A stretch of DNA of 64,000 nt from an uncultured Oscillospiraceae bacterium (GTDB taxonomy: Bacteria > Bacillota > Clostridia > Oscillospirales > Acutalibacteraceae): NCBI GenBank assembly GCA_900549825.1, contig URQB01000005.1, positions 62,001 through 126,000 of the forward strand. Direction: 5' to 3'. Under the pieces are notes generated by a model. That model was given only the letters and a program-made list of their open reading frames with translations. It made no database searches and was not told the origin of the DNA. Made by a program: the position numbers and the translations under genes. Of this stretch, positions 7,311 to 16,880 are shown one piece after another; position 1 is the first letter of the stretch, and every line of letters begins with the position of its first letter.

Positions 7311-9191
7311 TTATATTTGCTCCGTCCAGCCGCCCAACCCCAGCACCGCACAGCTCATCGGCGGCAGCGTCAGGCAGCCGTCCCACGGCATCACGCCCAG
7401 CAATCCCTTCGCCGCCCGCCAATCGTGCGGCATGGCATAGGTGTAATCGTGATCACCACGGTTGACCACAAGCAAAATCCGGTCGAGCCCTTTGTTCCGT
7501 GCAAAGGCAATCACGCCGCCTTCTGACCAGACGGGCTCGAAATCGCCGTCCGCCAGCGCGGGACAGTTCCGCCGCACCGCACCCAGCCTGCGGTACCATG
7601 CAAGCAGCTCCTTATCCTCCTGCCCCCAGGGATAGCAGCCGCGGTTAAACGGGTCTGCGTACCCTTCCATCCCGGCCTCGTCCCCATAGTAGATGGAGGG
7701 TACGCCCGGCAGCATGTATTGAATCGCCGTTGCCAGACGCATCAGCTTCAGCCCGCGCGCGCGCTGCTCCGGGGAGAGCTTCCGCCCGCTCTGCCAGTCC
7801 CGCCCGCGGCCGTTTGCCTCTTCCCCCGCCAGGGCGGTGATGGCGCGCGTGGTATCGTGCGTGCCGATATGGTTCATCAGCAGATGCAGCACCTGCGGCG
7901 GATAGTGCTCGATGATCGAAAGCACCGTATCGAAGAAACCGTCCGAAGAGCCGCTGCGCAAAAAGGACAGCACTGCATTGGCAAAGGGATAGTTCATCAC
8001 GCTGTCGAGCTGATCCCCCAACAGGTAGCGGCGGCGCACGCCATAGCTGTATTTATTGGACGCATCCTCCCAGACCTCGCCGAGCACCAGCGCGTCCTTT
8101 TTCTCCGCCTTCGCCGCCCTGCGCAGCGCGTCAAGAAATACGTCGGGCAGTTCGTCCGCCACATCCAGCCGCCAACCGGACGCGCCGGCCCGCAGCCATT
8201 TGCGCACGACGCCGTCTTTCCCAGTAATAAACTCCAGAAAGCCGGGGTCCTCCTCGCGTACCTCCGGCAGGATCTTCACACCCCACCAGGAGGCGTAATC
8301 GTCCGGCCAGGTTTTAAACTGATACCAGGAAGAATAGGGGGAATTTTGCGACTGGTACGCCCCCAGGCCGGGATAGCGCCCGTTTTGATTGAAATAGACG
8401 CTGTCGCTGCCCGTATGGCTGAAAACGCCGTCGAGCAGGACGCGGATATGAAACTTCGCCGCCGCTTCGCACAGCGCGAAAAAATCCGCCTCCGTCCCAA
8501 GCAGAGGGTCGATCGCACAATAATCTGCGGTATCGTACCGATGATTGGACTGCGCCTCAAAAATCGGGTTGAGATACAGGCAGGTCACGCCCAGAGAGGC
8601 GAGATAAGAAAGCCTCTCCGTAATCCCCTTCAGGTCGCCGCCGAAGAAATCGTTGTTGAGCACTTTACCGTCGCTTGTGGGCCGCCACTCCGGCTCGCCG
8701 CCCCAGTCTTCCCGCAAGACGCGGCCATCCGGCACAGCGCCTTTGTCCGCCCCGGATTTGCAGAACCGGTCGGGAAAAATCTGATAGATAATGCCGCCCT
8801 TGAGCCACTCCGGAGTAGTAAACGCCGGGTCCGTCACAGTGAGCTGCCAATCCTCCCCGTCGAACGCGACATGGCCCAGCCCGTTGCCCGCATGCGTAAC
8901 CCGTGCGCGGCCCCAGTCCGTATCGTATTCAAAATGATACCAGTAAAGCCCCGCCTCCGGTGCCGCATATTCCACACGCCACCATTCCGAATAGGAGCCC
9001 TGCATGCCGTCCCATTCCATCGGATGGTATTCCCATTCGGCCCGGTCGTCCCTGTGGATGACGAACCAGGCCGCGACACAGTGGATGCCGCGCGGAAGCA
9101 TCAAACGGTAGTGGACGCTTTCCCCCGCCGGAACGGCGCCGAATTTATTTTTATACTGCGCATCGCGGGAGTTGTGGGGACAATCAGGCAA
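7311..9191 (-). CDS. GH13 alpha-amylase family enzyme (neopullulanase/cyclomaltodextrinase-like)
   Basis: 626 residues with no signal peptide, so cytoplasmic; hydrolyses alpha-1,4 (and often alpha-1,6) bonds in maltodextrins or cyclodextrins. An N-terminal beta-sandwich (about 1-130, CBM34-like) precedes the (beta/alpha)8 barrel. GH13 regions are visible: DGVFSHTG (region I), WRLDVADE (II, Asp nucleophile), LGEVWED (III, Glu acid/base) and NHIGTHDTTR (IV). YQIFPDRF marks the barrel start. Start: the upstream GTG at 9200 abuts the AAGGAG site, whereas TTG at 9191 is eight bases away, so TTG is preferred. Alternatively a plain alpha-glycosidase. Confidence 0.9.
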   Translation of the reverse strand: MPDCPHNSRDAQYKNKFGAVPAGESVHYRLMLPRGIHCVAAWFVIHRDDRAEWEYHPMEWDGMQGSYSEWWRVEYAAPEAGLYWYHFEYDTDWGRARVTHAGNGLGHVAFDGEDWQLTVTDPAFTTPEWLKGGIIYQIFPDRFCKSGADKGAVPDGRVLREDWGGEPEWRPTSDGKVLNNDFFGGDLKGITERLSYLASLGVTCLYLNPIFEAQSNHRYDTADYCAIDPLLGTEADFFALCEAAAKFHIRVLLDGVFSHTGSDSVYFNQNGRYPGLGAYQSQNSPYSSWYQFKTWPDDYASWWGVKILPEVREEDPGFLEFITGKDGVVRKWLRAGASGWRLDVADELPDVFLDALRRAAKAEKKDALVLGEVWEDASNKYSYGVRRRYLLGDQLDSVMNYPFANAVLSFLRSGSSDGFFDTVLSIIEHYPPQVLHLLMNHIGTHDTTRAITALAGEEANGRGRDWQSGRKLSPEQRARGLKLMRLATAIQYMLPGVPSIYYGDEAGMEGYADPFNRGCYPWGQEDKELLAWYRRLGAVRRNCPALADGDFEPVWSEGGVIAFARNKGLDRILLVVNRGDHDYTYAMPHDWRAAKGLLGVMPWDGCLTLPPMSCAVLGLGGWTEQI

Positions 9192-9265
9192 ACAAAACAC
9201 TCCTTCTCTCCAAACAGAAAATATCGCTCAGATATCAGTATATGAAAAATAAAACGGATCAATCA

Positions 9266-10018
9266 TTATGATCTGCATCCGCACCCTCGGGCACAGCTGC
9301 AAGGCCGCGTCCCATCCAGCGCAGCGAAAAGTGCGGGGATCGTACATTCCTCCAGCTCGAGCCAGGCAGCCGCCTCCGGGATATTTTCCAGATCATGCGC
9401 ATCTGAATCGCACAGGAGCGGAATGCCCTTGAGAGCCGGATACCTTGCTATATAATCCGCTACATCCGCCGCGCGCGTCAGCTCCGCGGCATGGAACCCC
9501 CATTCGGCCTCAAACGCACCAAGGCTGGAGATCACGCTGTAGGACGGCCGGTCCAGATGTGCTGGGAAGCAGACACCCCCGTAGCTGCGCACGAGCGCCG
9601 CAACGCGATCCACCCGGATCTCCGAGGCCGTCGTCAGCAGGGTTTCTTCCACTCTCAGAATGCCGTCCTCCGCATCCATCACGCGCTGCTCGCCGAAAAT
9701 ATCCGGCCGGTTTTTGACTGGCGGAACATGCTTTTTTATATATTCTGAAAAAGAGAGCGACTGCTCAGGCTTTGGGAACAGGCAGATGATATGCGCCTCC
9801 TCCGCCGTGCATAGCTCCATGCCGGGGATCACCAAAACGCCCGCCCGCGCACCCGCTTCTATCGCCGCGGGGCAGTTCAGGCAGGAGTTGTGATCTGTCA
9901 GCGCAATGATCTGCATCCCCTGCAACGCCGCCATATTGACAAGGTTGTAGGGCGTCATGTCGTTGTCCCCGCAGGGGGACAGGCAGGAATGCAGGTGAAG
10001 GTCATAGTAAACTTTCAT
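9266..10018 (-). CDS. PHP-domain phosphoesterase
   Basis: 250-residue cytoplasmic metal-dependent phosphoesterase of the PHP family (TrpH-like; some members act on small phosphorylated substrates or oligonucleotides). HxH motif DLHLHS is at residues 5-10, ALTDHNS at about 40, and further metal-ligand candidates CFPAHLDRPSY and LLCDSDAHD. A Cys-rich tail (CSCARGCGC) is unusual. The ATG at 10018 follows GGCGGGGTGG; the longer frame upstream lacks a site. It is 13 bases after the DUF3842 gene and probably the last gene of the trkA operon. Substrate unknown. Confidence 0.85.
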   Translation of the reverse strand: MKVYYDLHLHSCLSPCGDNDMTPYNLVNMAALQGMQIIALTDHNSCLNCPAAIEAGARAGVLVIPGMELCTAEEAHIICLFPKPEQSLSFSEYIKKHVPPVKNRPDIFGEQRVMDAEDGILRVEETLLTTASEIRVDRVAALVRSYGGVCFPAHLDRPSYSVISSLGAFEAEWGFHAAELTRAADVADYIARYPALKGIPLLCDSDAHDLENIPEAAAWLELEECTIPALFAALDGTRPCSCARGCGCRS

Positions 10019-10031
10019 ATCCACCCCGCCT

Positions 10032-10460
10032 TTAAGGCTGCTCCGTCTCTTGCGCGCACAGCCGGTATACCGTATCCGCCGCCTGCGCAATGTATGCGGA
10101 AAGCGGCCGGCTCTCCACGCCCATTACGCTCACCGCGCATTTCGAGGCGGGAATCAGCAGCTTCTGAGCTCTGCTCTCCGATACGGCGCGCGCCATCGCG
10201 GGGGTCACCTCGCCGAGCATCGCGTTGGCGAGCAGCAGGCCGATTGGCCCCAGAATCACGTCTGCGCGCACGGCATTGTAAACCACGGCGTTTTCCCCCG
10301 TGGCCCCTGCATCCGCGCCCGCCTTGAGCATCGCGTTCGTCGCCAGCACATTGGTTCCCACGCAGATAATCTGCGCGCCGGGAAGCACCTTTTCGCGCAG
10401 GGAGGCGACCAGCCGGCCGCCAACACCGCCGCCCTGCCCGTCGATCACCAGAATACGCAA
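10032..10460 (-). CDS. DUF3842 family protein
   Basis: 142-residue protein with a Rossmann-like N terminus (RILVIDGQGGGVG) and conserved ICVGTN...NAMLKAGA...GENA and LLIPASKC..VMGV blocks, typical of the clostridial DUF3842 family. Function is not known; the fold suggests nucleotide or phosphate binding. It sits 13 bases after trkH and 13 bases before the PHP gene, a pairing common in this group of bacteria. Confidence 0.85.
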   Translation of the reverse strand: MRILVIDGQGGGVGGRLVASLREKVLPGAQIICVGTNVLATNAMLKAGADAGATGENAVVYNAVRADVILGPIGLLLANAMLGEVTPAMARAVSESRAQKLLIPASKCAVSVMGVESRPLSAYIAQAADTVYRLCAQETEQP

Positions 10461-10473
10461 AGCCTTTCCTCCT

Positions 10474-11949
10474 TCAGCTCAATGCATCGATCCCCGTCAC
10501 ATGCTTTTTATGCCTGTTGCGGTAAAGCTCGGGGGACGCCATGAGGAACAGTGGGAAAATCTCAAGCCTCCCCAGCAGCATCGCCAGGGACAAAATCATC
10601 TTGGAAAAGCCCGAGAAATGGCTGAAATTTCCCGTCGGCCCCACCAGGCCGAGACCGGGGCCGATATTCCCCATACAGGCGGCAACAGAGCTCAGTGTCG
10701 TTTCGAAATCATAACCATCCGCTGATACCAGCAACGATAAGATAAAGATAATGAAAAGATAGGAGAGCAGAAACACGCTCGCCCGGTTGACCGTTTCGTC
10801 ATCGAGCCGTTTTCCCTCCAGGCGGATCGGGTGCACGCTGCGCGGATGCAGCATGCGGACGACATCATAGTAGAGCTTTTTCATCACAATAATGAGGCGG
10901 GATACCTTCACGCCGCCGCCCGTCGAGCCGCCGCACGCGCCGATGATCATCAGCAGGAATAAAATCATGCGGGATAATTCCGGCCACATATTATAGTCGG
11001 CGGTGGCGTATCCGGTCGTTGTGATGATCGAGCTCACCTGAAAGGACGCTTCCCGGAAAGCATGGCTCAGGGAAGGCGACCGCGGCAGGATATTCAGGGT
11101 AATTACCAGCATAGACAGCCCTGAAATGCTCAGGTACCAGCGCAGCTCCTCGCTCTTGATCCCCTGACGGAACTGTCTGCGCAAAAAGAGGTAGTAGAGA
11201 TTGAAATTGACGCCGAACAGCAACATAAACACCGTGACAACGCCGTCCACATACGCGCTGTTATAGGCGCCGATGCTGGCGTTGCGGTTGGAAAATCCGC
11301 CGGTGCCCGCGGTGCCGAAGGCCGTGATCAGGCTGTCGAACAGTGGCATGCGGAAAAGCAGCAGCAGGATTTCGACAACCGTCATGGCAAAATAGATCAA
11401 ATACAGAACGGTGGCCGTCTTGCGGGTTTTGGGCACCAGCTTCCCGACCGAGGGGCCGGGCACCTCCGCACGCATCACATAGATGGAGCGCTCGTTCACG
11501 CCGGGCAGGATCGCCAGCGCAAACACGAGGATACCCATACCGCCTATCCAATGCGTAAAGCTGCGCCAGAAAAGCAGACTTTTGGGCATCGCCTCCACAT
11601 CCGTCAGGACGCTTGCGCCGGTCGTTGTGAAGCCGGAAACGGTTTCAAAAAGGCTATCAATATAGGAGGGGATCGCGCCGCTCAGATAAAAGGGCAGCGC
11701 CCCGAACAGAGACAGTAAAATCCAGGAAAAGGCTACTATAATATAGCCCTCCCGCGCATACATGCTCTTGTTCGTCACTCTCAGGCAGATGAGCGGAATG
11801 CTGGCCATCAGGAGCAGCACAATCGTAACCAGCAGGGAGTAGACACATCTCTCCCGGTAATAAAGGCTCACCATCAACGGAAGCAGCAGAAGGCCCGCCT
11901 CCAAAGCAAGGACATAGCCCAGCATTTTCAACACAAGCTTGCGGTTCAT
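10474..11949 (-). CDS. trkH: Trk/Ktr potassium uptake channel subunit
   Basis: 491-residue integral membrane protein with the four M1-P-M2 repeats of the TrkH/KtrB family; selectivity-filter regions TTTGASV (about residue 110), GTAGTGGFS, TTTGYAT and GNIGPGLG are visible in order. It forms the K+ pathway gated by the cytoplasmic TrkA ring. It begins 31 bases after trkA. The neighbouring regulator gene makes a KtrB-like role with TrkA clear; the ion coupling (K+/H+ or Na+) cannot be told. Confidence 0.95.
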   Translation of the reverse strand: MNRKLVLKMLGYVLALEAGLLLLPLMVSLYYRERCVYSLLVTIVLLLMASIPLICLRVTNKSMYAREGYIIVAFSWILLSLFGALPFYLSGAIPSYIDSLFETVSGFTTTGASVLTDVEAMPKSLLFWRSFTHWIGGMGILVFALAILPGVNERSIYVMRAEVPGPSVGKLVPKTRKTATVLYLIYFAMTVVEILLLLFRMPLFDSLITAFGTAGTGGFSNRNASIGAYNSAYVDGVVTVFMLLFGVNFNLYYLFLRRQFRQGIKSEELRWYLSISGLSMLVITLNILPRSPSLSHAFREASFQVSSIITTTGYATADYNMWPELSRMILFLLMIIGACGGSTGGGVKVSRLIIVMKKLYYDVVRMLHPRSVHPIRLEGKRLDDETVNRASVFLLSYLFIIFILSLLVSADGYDFETTLSSVAACMGNIGPGLGLVGPTGNFSHFSGFSKMILSLAMLLGRLEIFPLFLMASPELYRNRHKKHVTGIDALS

Positions 11950-11980
11950 GAAAAAACTTCCTTGTCGATTTCTTTCAAGC

Positions 11981-13324
11981 TTACAGCAGGATGTCGCTCA
12001 AATCCTCCAGCCGCTGCCGCATCGTGATCACGATTACATTATCCCCGGCGCGGATGCAGTCGTTTCCGGTGGGGTAAATCACCTTCCCACCCCGGATGAT
12101 GGAGGCGATCAGAAGCTCCTTCTTCAGCGCCAGCGTCTTCAGCGGCACATCGCAGGCCTCAAAGCTCTCCTTGACATGGAATTCCAGCGCTTCGACCGCG
12201 CCGCTGCCAAGCTTCACCATGGACTCAACGCCGCTGCCGCGCGAATTCTGCATGGATCGGACGTATTGCACGATCTGGTTGGAAGAAATCAGATGCGGCG
12301 TAACCGTACAGTCGACACCGGATTTTTCAAGAATTTTATCCAGGCTGATATGGTTGATCTTTGCCACGACCTTGCCCACCTCATGAAGCGTTGCGAACAT
12401 GGAGATGATCACATTTTCCTCATCCATATTCGTCAGCGCCACAAGCGCGTCCGTGCGGTCCAGGTCCTCTTCCATCAAAAGGCTCTGGTCCGATCCGTCT
12501 CCGCAGATCACCATCGCGCGCGGCAGCAGCTCGGAGAGCTGATCGCAACGTTCTTTATCCTTTTCCAGGATTTTCACCTGTATGCCGGTCTCGCAGAGCA
12601 GCCGGGCAAGATAAAAGCTGATTTTTCCGCCGCCGACGATCATCACAGATTTGATCTTCTGCCCGCGGATCCCCGTTGTATGAAAAAACGCGGCGACATC
12701 CTTCGGGGACGCGGTAACCGCAATCGTATCACCGCCTTGCAGCACAAAATTCCCGTCCGGGATGTAAACCTCACCGTCACGCTGGACGGTGCAGACCAGA
12801 ACGCGGGATTTCAGCATATGAAGGGCTTTCCCGGCGAACGGGCTGTCTGCCGTCAGGCGGAACGTCAGCAGCTCCACCCTGCCCTTGGCAAGAAAGTCAA
12901 TTTTCAAAGCAGTTGGAAAACGCAGCAGCCGGAAAATCTCCGTTGCCGCATCCATCTCCGGATTGATCAGCATGCTCAGCCCCAATTCTTCCCGAATAAA
13001 AAACAGGCTTTTGGCATATTCCGGGTTGCGCACACGCGCAATGGTGTGGCGCGCGCCGAGCTTGCGGGCAAGCATGCAGCAGATGATATTGACCTCGTCC
13101 CGTGATGTAACGGCGATCAGAAGGTCGCACTCATCCGCGCCCGCCTCTGCGAGAATCGCGAGGCTGATACCGTCTCCACGCAGGCAGGCCACGTCCAGAG
13201 CATCTCCCGTGCGCTCCAGGATTTCAGCATTATGGTCGATGACCGTAACATCATGCCCTTCTTCGGAGAGGTGACGCGTCAGGGTAAAGCCCATTTTCCC
13301 GTCGCCTACAATTACAATCTTCAT
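11981..13324 (-). CDS. trkA: Trk potassium uptake regulator
   Basis: 447 residues with two RCK halves: N-terminal NAD-binding site IVGDGKMGF (residues 4-12) with acidic strand end VTVIDHN, first RCK-C region near 135-215, second Rossmann domain VMIVGGGKISF (about 232) and second RCK-C. It gates TrkH by binding NAD(H)/ATP on the cytoplasmic face. In the second half the third glycine of the GxGxxG pattern is Ser. The ATG at 13324 is preferred to the GTG two codons earlier because AGAAG is five bases upstream. First gene of the operon trkA-trkH-DUF3842-PHP. Confidence 0.94.
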   Translation of the reverse strand: MKIVIVGDGKMGFTLTRHLSEEGHDVTVIDHNAEILERTGDALDVACLRGDGISLAILAEAGADECDLLIAVTSRDEVNIICCMLARKLGARHTIARVRNPEYAKSLFFIREELGLSMLINPEMDAATEIFRLLRFPTALKIDFLAKGRVELLTFRLTADSPFAGKALHMLKSRVLVCTVQRDGEVYIPDGNFVLQGGDTIAVTASPKDVAAFFHTTGIRGQKIKSVMIVGGGKISFYLARLLCETGIQVKILEKDKERCDQLSELLPRAMVICGDGSDQSLLMEEDLDRTDALVALTNMDEENVIISMFATLHEVGKVVAKINHISLDKILEKSGVDCTVTPHLISSNQIVQYVRSMQNSRGSGVESMVKLGSGAVEALEFHVKESFEACDVPLKTLALKKELLIASIIRGGKVIYPTGNDCIRAGDNVIVITMRQRLEDLSDILL

Positions 13325-13415
13325 TGCCACTTCTCTTCCCTAGCAGCGGCCGGAAGGCCGGATGTTTTCAGCGGACGCAGGGCAAAAGGGGCCCCGACGG
13401 CCGCAAAGCGTATCT

Positions 13416-13444
13416 ATCATACATCATAAATCGGCAATCTTCAA
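13416..13444 (-). promoter_or_regulatory. trkA promoter
   Basis: Minus-strand TTGAAG (13444-13439), 17-base spacer, TATGAT (13421-13416), about 90 bases upstream of trkA. The rest of the 13325-13705 gap holds a TATAAT at 13562-13567 on the plus strand (weak -35) that may serve the next gene, and nothing else I can support. Confidence 0.6.
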
Positions 13445-13705
13445 GCCTTATTGCAGAATCGACAGTTTCACCGGCGCCATTGCCGCATAAAGCGTTGCTT
13501 TCCAGATATTTGCCTGACGGTTTGACGCAAATTTCCCGTTTCTTTTTCCGGAGGAAAGCAGTATAATGAAAAAGAATCCTTGATGAAAAGACCGGATACG
13601 GCGGACCGCGCTCACAAAGCATGCGTTTGAAGCTGCTCTTGAAAGAACACCGCAATCAAATAAAAGCCTTTGGATTCCTCATCCTGATGAAAAGAGCCGA
13701 TTTTT

Positions 13706-14698
13706 ATGATACAAAGTAAAACAAAGCTGATCCCTTCTGATCGGGAGCTGGCACAGATGTGCACACGGGCAGGCATCAGCGATGCGCAGGAGTTCCTGCC
13801 GGCCGACAGCGGCGATTTCAACGCCGTCTTCCGCGTCGTGACTGCCTCGCACGGCGCGTTCATTCTGAAAATCGCGCCGCGTTACGGCGCGCCGGTCCTG
13901 ACGCATGAGCGCAACATGATGCACACAGAGCTGACTGCCTACGATTTGATCCGCAGCCGGACGAATGTCCGCGTCCCCCGCGTGATTTTCAGTGATTTCA
14001 GCGGGAAATGCATGCCCTGCGACTGGTTTATCATGGAGGAGCTGGATGGCTGTCCGCTCTCCCGGATGCCGCGTACCCTGCGCCAGTCGCCCGACCTCCT
14101 GCGCGCTCTGGGCGAAGCCGCCGCACAGATCCACTCCATTCAGGGGGAAGGGTTTGGGTATGAACAATGGGGGCTGCGCAGCACCTGGCGGGATGCATAC
14201 CTGGAAATGACGCACAATATCATCGCCGATGCGAAGCGGCTCGGTGCAGAAATCCCCTGTGTGCGCGAGGTGCGGGAAACTTTCCGCCGCTTTGAGCGGG
14301 AGCTGGATGCAGTCGCCACCCCCAGCCTCGTCCATTTCGATCTGCGCCCGGAGCATGTTTTCATCCGGCAGGAAACCGGCGCGCCGCTTTTCAGCGCGGT
14401 CATAGACCCCGACGCCGCCTATTGGGGCGACCCTGCGGGCGATTTTATCCTGTTTGACCAGCAGTCCGCCTTCTGGGAGGGTTACCGCGTATCCGGCAAT
14501 GCGCCCGAATGGGGTCGCAATCTGCAGATACGCACCCTGCTGATGAAGCTGTATCTGGCCATCATCCGCTATACGCGCGTAGAGATCCGCCTGGAGAGAA
14601 ACAGTTTCCCCTACCGGAGGGAAAAGCTCTCGTCCGGGCGCGAAATCAAGCGGACGCTCCGCCTGATTCAGGATTGTACAAAATTGACAAGGCAATAA
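13706..14698 (+). CDS. Aminoglycoside-phosphotransferase-like kinase
   Basis: 330-residue APH/choline-kinase fold protein. N-terminal lobe has the ATP Lys region (GAFILKIAP, about residue 52), then the hinge EELDGCPLS, catalytic loop LVHFDLRPEHVFI (about 210) and metal Asp in VIDPDAAYWGDP. The usual HxDxxxxN loop has His instead of Asn at the last position, so activity may differ or be weak. Members phosphorylate aminoglycosides, homoserine, methylthioribose, choline and other small alcohols; nothing nearby points to a substrate, and resistance should not be assumed. Spacing to a clear ribosome binding site is poor (AAAAGAG at -15). Confidence 0.8.
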   Translation: MIQSKTKLIPSDRELAQMCTRAGISDAQEFLPADSGDFNAVFRVVTASHGAFILKIAPRYGAPVLTHERNMMHTELTAYDLIRSRTNVRVPRVIFSDFSGKCMPCDWFIMEELDGCPLSRMPRTLRQSPDLLRALGEAAAQIHSIQGEGFGYEQWGLRSTWRDAYLEMTHNIIADAKRLGAEIPCVREVRETFRRFERELDAVATPSLVHFDLRPEHVFIRQETGAPLFSAVIDPDAAYWGDPAGDFILFDQQSAFWEGYRVSGNAPEWGRNLQIRTLLMKLYLAIIRYTRVEIRLERNSFPYRREKLSSGREIKRTLRLIQDCTKLTRQ

Positions 14699-14732
14699 AA
14701 ACGCTTAAAAACGAAAAAAATAAAAATGGGTG

Positions 14733-14761
14733 TTGCTTTTTAGGCGCGGGTGTGCTAGAAT
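14733..14761 (+). promoter_or_regulatory. rpmE promoter
   Basis: TTGCTT (14733-14738), 17-base spacer, TAGAAT (14756-14761), about 44 bases upstream of rpmE. Confidence 0.75.
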
Positions 14762-14804
14762 TTTAACGCTATACCAGTGTTTGCAATCGAAAGAGGTGAC
14801 AAGA

Positions 14805-15017
14805 ATGAAAGAGGGCATCCATCCGAATTATAAGCCTGCGACGATCAAATGCGCTTGCGGCGAGGTCATTGAAACCTCTTCGACCAAGCAGGATATACGC
14901 GTCGATATTTGCTCCAAGTGCCATCCGTTCTTTACCGGCAAGCAGAAGCTTGTTGATACCGGCGGACGGGTTGACCGCTTCAAGAAGCGTTATAGTATGG
15001 ACAAAAAGGGCGAATAA
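14805..15017 (+). CDS. rpmE: 50S ribosomal protein L31
   Basis: 70-residue ribosomal protein of the large subunit, on the inter-subunit bridge. It is the zinc-binding (C+) form: C-x-C at residues 16-18 and CSKC near 37, fitting the usual ligand set. GKQK.VDTGGRVDRF.KRY is the family's C-terminal signature. AGAGGTGA precedes the ATG. It has its own promoter and terminator, as is common for L31, and is well expressed by its position. Confidence 0.97.
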   Translation: MKEGIHPNYKPATIKCACGEVIETSSTKQDIRVDICSKCHPFFTGKQKLVDTGGRVDRFKKRYSMDKKGE

Positions 15018-15032
15018 TAAGGTTACCAGCAG

Positions 15033-15060
15033 AGCGGCGCTTCCTATGGCGCCGCTTTTT
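15033..15060 (+). terminator. rpmE terminator
   Basis: 8-bp stem (15033-15040 with 15049-15056) then TTTTTGTTTTG, directly after rpmE. Confidence 0.85.
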
Positions 15061-15083
15061 GTTTTGAAAAGGATGAAAGCTCG

Positions 15084-15707
15084 ATGGAGGAATATAAAAC
15101 CCTGCGCGCGCCCGCCAGCGCGGAATTTACGGAAAGGCGCTCCCGCTTTATCGGCTATGCGCAGCCCGTCTCCGCGCAGGCGGAAGCCAATGCATTTATC
15201 GATGGGATCAAAAAGCTGCACCACGACGCAACCCACAATGTGTTTGCCTATCTCCTGCGCGAGGGGCAATTGGAGCGCTATTCGGACGACGGCGAGCCGC
15301 AGGGCACCGCCGGGATTCCGGCGCTTGATGTGCTGCGCAAGCAGGGCGTCACCGACTGCGCCGTCGTGGTCACGCGCTATTTCGGCGGGATCCTGCTCGG
15401 CGCGGGCGGGCTGGTGCGCGCGTATTCCCATGCTGCCTCGATCGCGCTCGGCGAAGCCGGGATCGTTACGATGGCGCGCTGTACGGTTTTAAAAATCTCC
15501 TGCGACTACAGCTTCTATGGCAAGCTCTCGGTCTGCATCCCGGAGTGGGGCGGGATCGTTGAGGATACGCAGTTCGGCGAGGAGGTTGCCATCCGGGTAC
15601 GAATCCGATCCGCGCTTACGGAGCTCTTCTGCGCAAAGCTGACGGATGCGGGCAACGGGCGCTTTCAGGCGGTGCAAATCGGGGAATGCTTCGCGGCGGC
15701 GGACTGA
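15084..15707 (+). CDS. YigZ/IMPACT family protein
   Basis: 207 residues. The N-terminal UPF0029 (IMPACT) domain shows SRFIGYA, THNVFAYLL, SDDGEPQGTAG.P.LDVL and VVTRYFGGILLGAGGLVRAY, the family's key blocks; the C-terminal ferredoxin-like RNA-binding-type domain follows from about residue 140. Homologues (YigZ, yeast Yih1) are linked to translation control and peptide or ribosome interaction, but the bacterial role is not settled. GGATGAAAG upstream gives a modest ribosome binding site. Confidence 0.93.
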   Translation: MEEYKTLRAPASAEFTERRSRFIGYAQPVSAQAEANAFIDGIKKLHHDATHNVFAYLLREGQLERYSDDGEPQGTAGIPALDVLRKQGVTDCAVVVTRYFGGILLGAGGLVRAYSHAASIALGEAGIVTMARCTVLKISCDYSFYGKLSVCIPEWGGIVEDTQFGEEVAIRVRIRSALTELFCAKLTDAGNGRFQAVQIGECFAAAD

Positions 15708-15843
15708 GGCCCCGATGGCCTCGGAAACGGGATGAAAACTTTATTGATTGGATTCAGAAAAAAAGAGGGAAAACGGGAAAAACGGCGTATATCTTAATAG
15801 AAGCAGAATTCCGTTGCGAAGTTGTGAAAGGCAGGTGCCGTCG

Positions 15844-16851
<1,008 letters not shown>

Positions 16852-16880
16852 GCCGCTTGGCGGCGGCCTGATTTGGAGGA

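Noticed and set aside
7719..9245. 508-codon frame opposite the GH13 gene
   Set aside because: Antisense shadow; composition is His/Arg/Pro-rich and lacks any motif, while the other strand has all GH13 regions.
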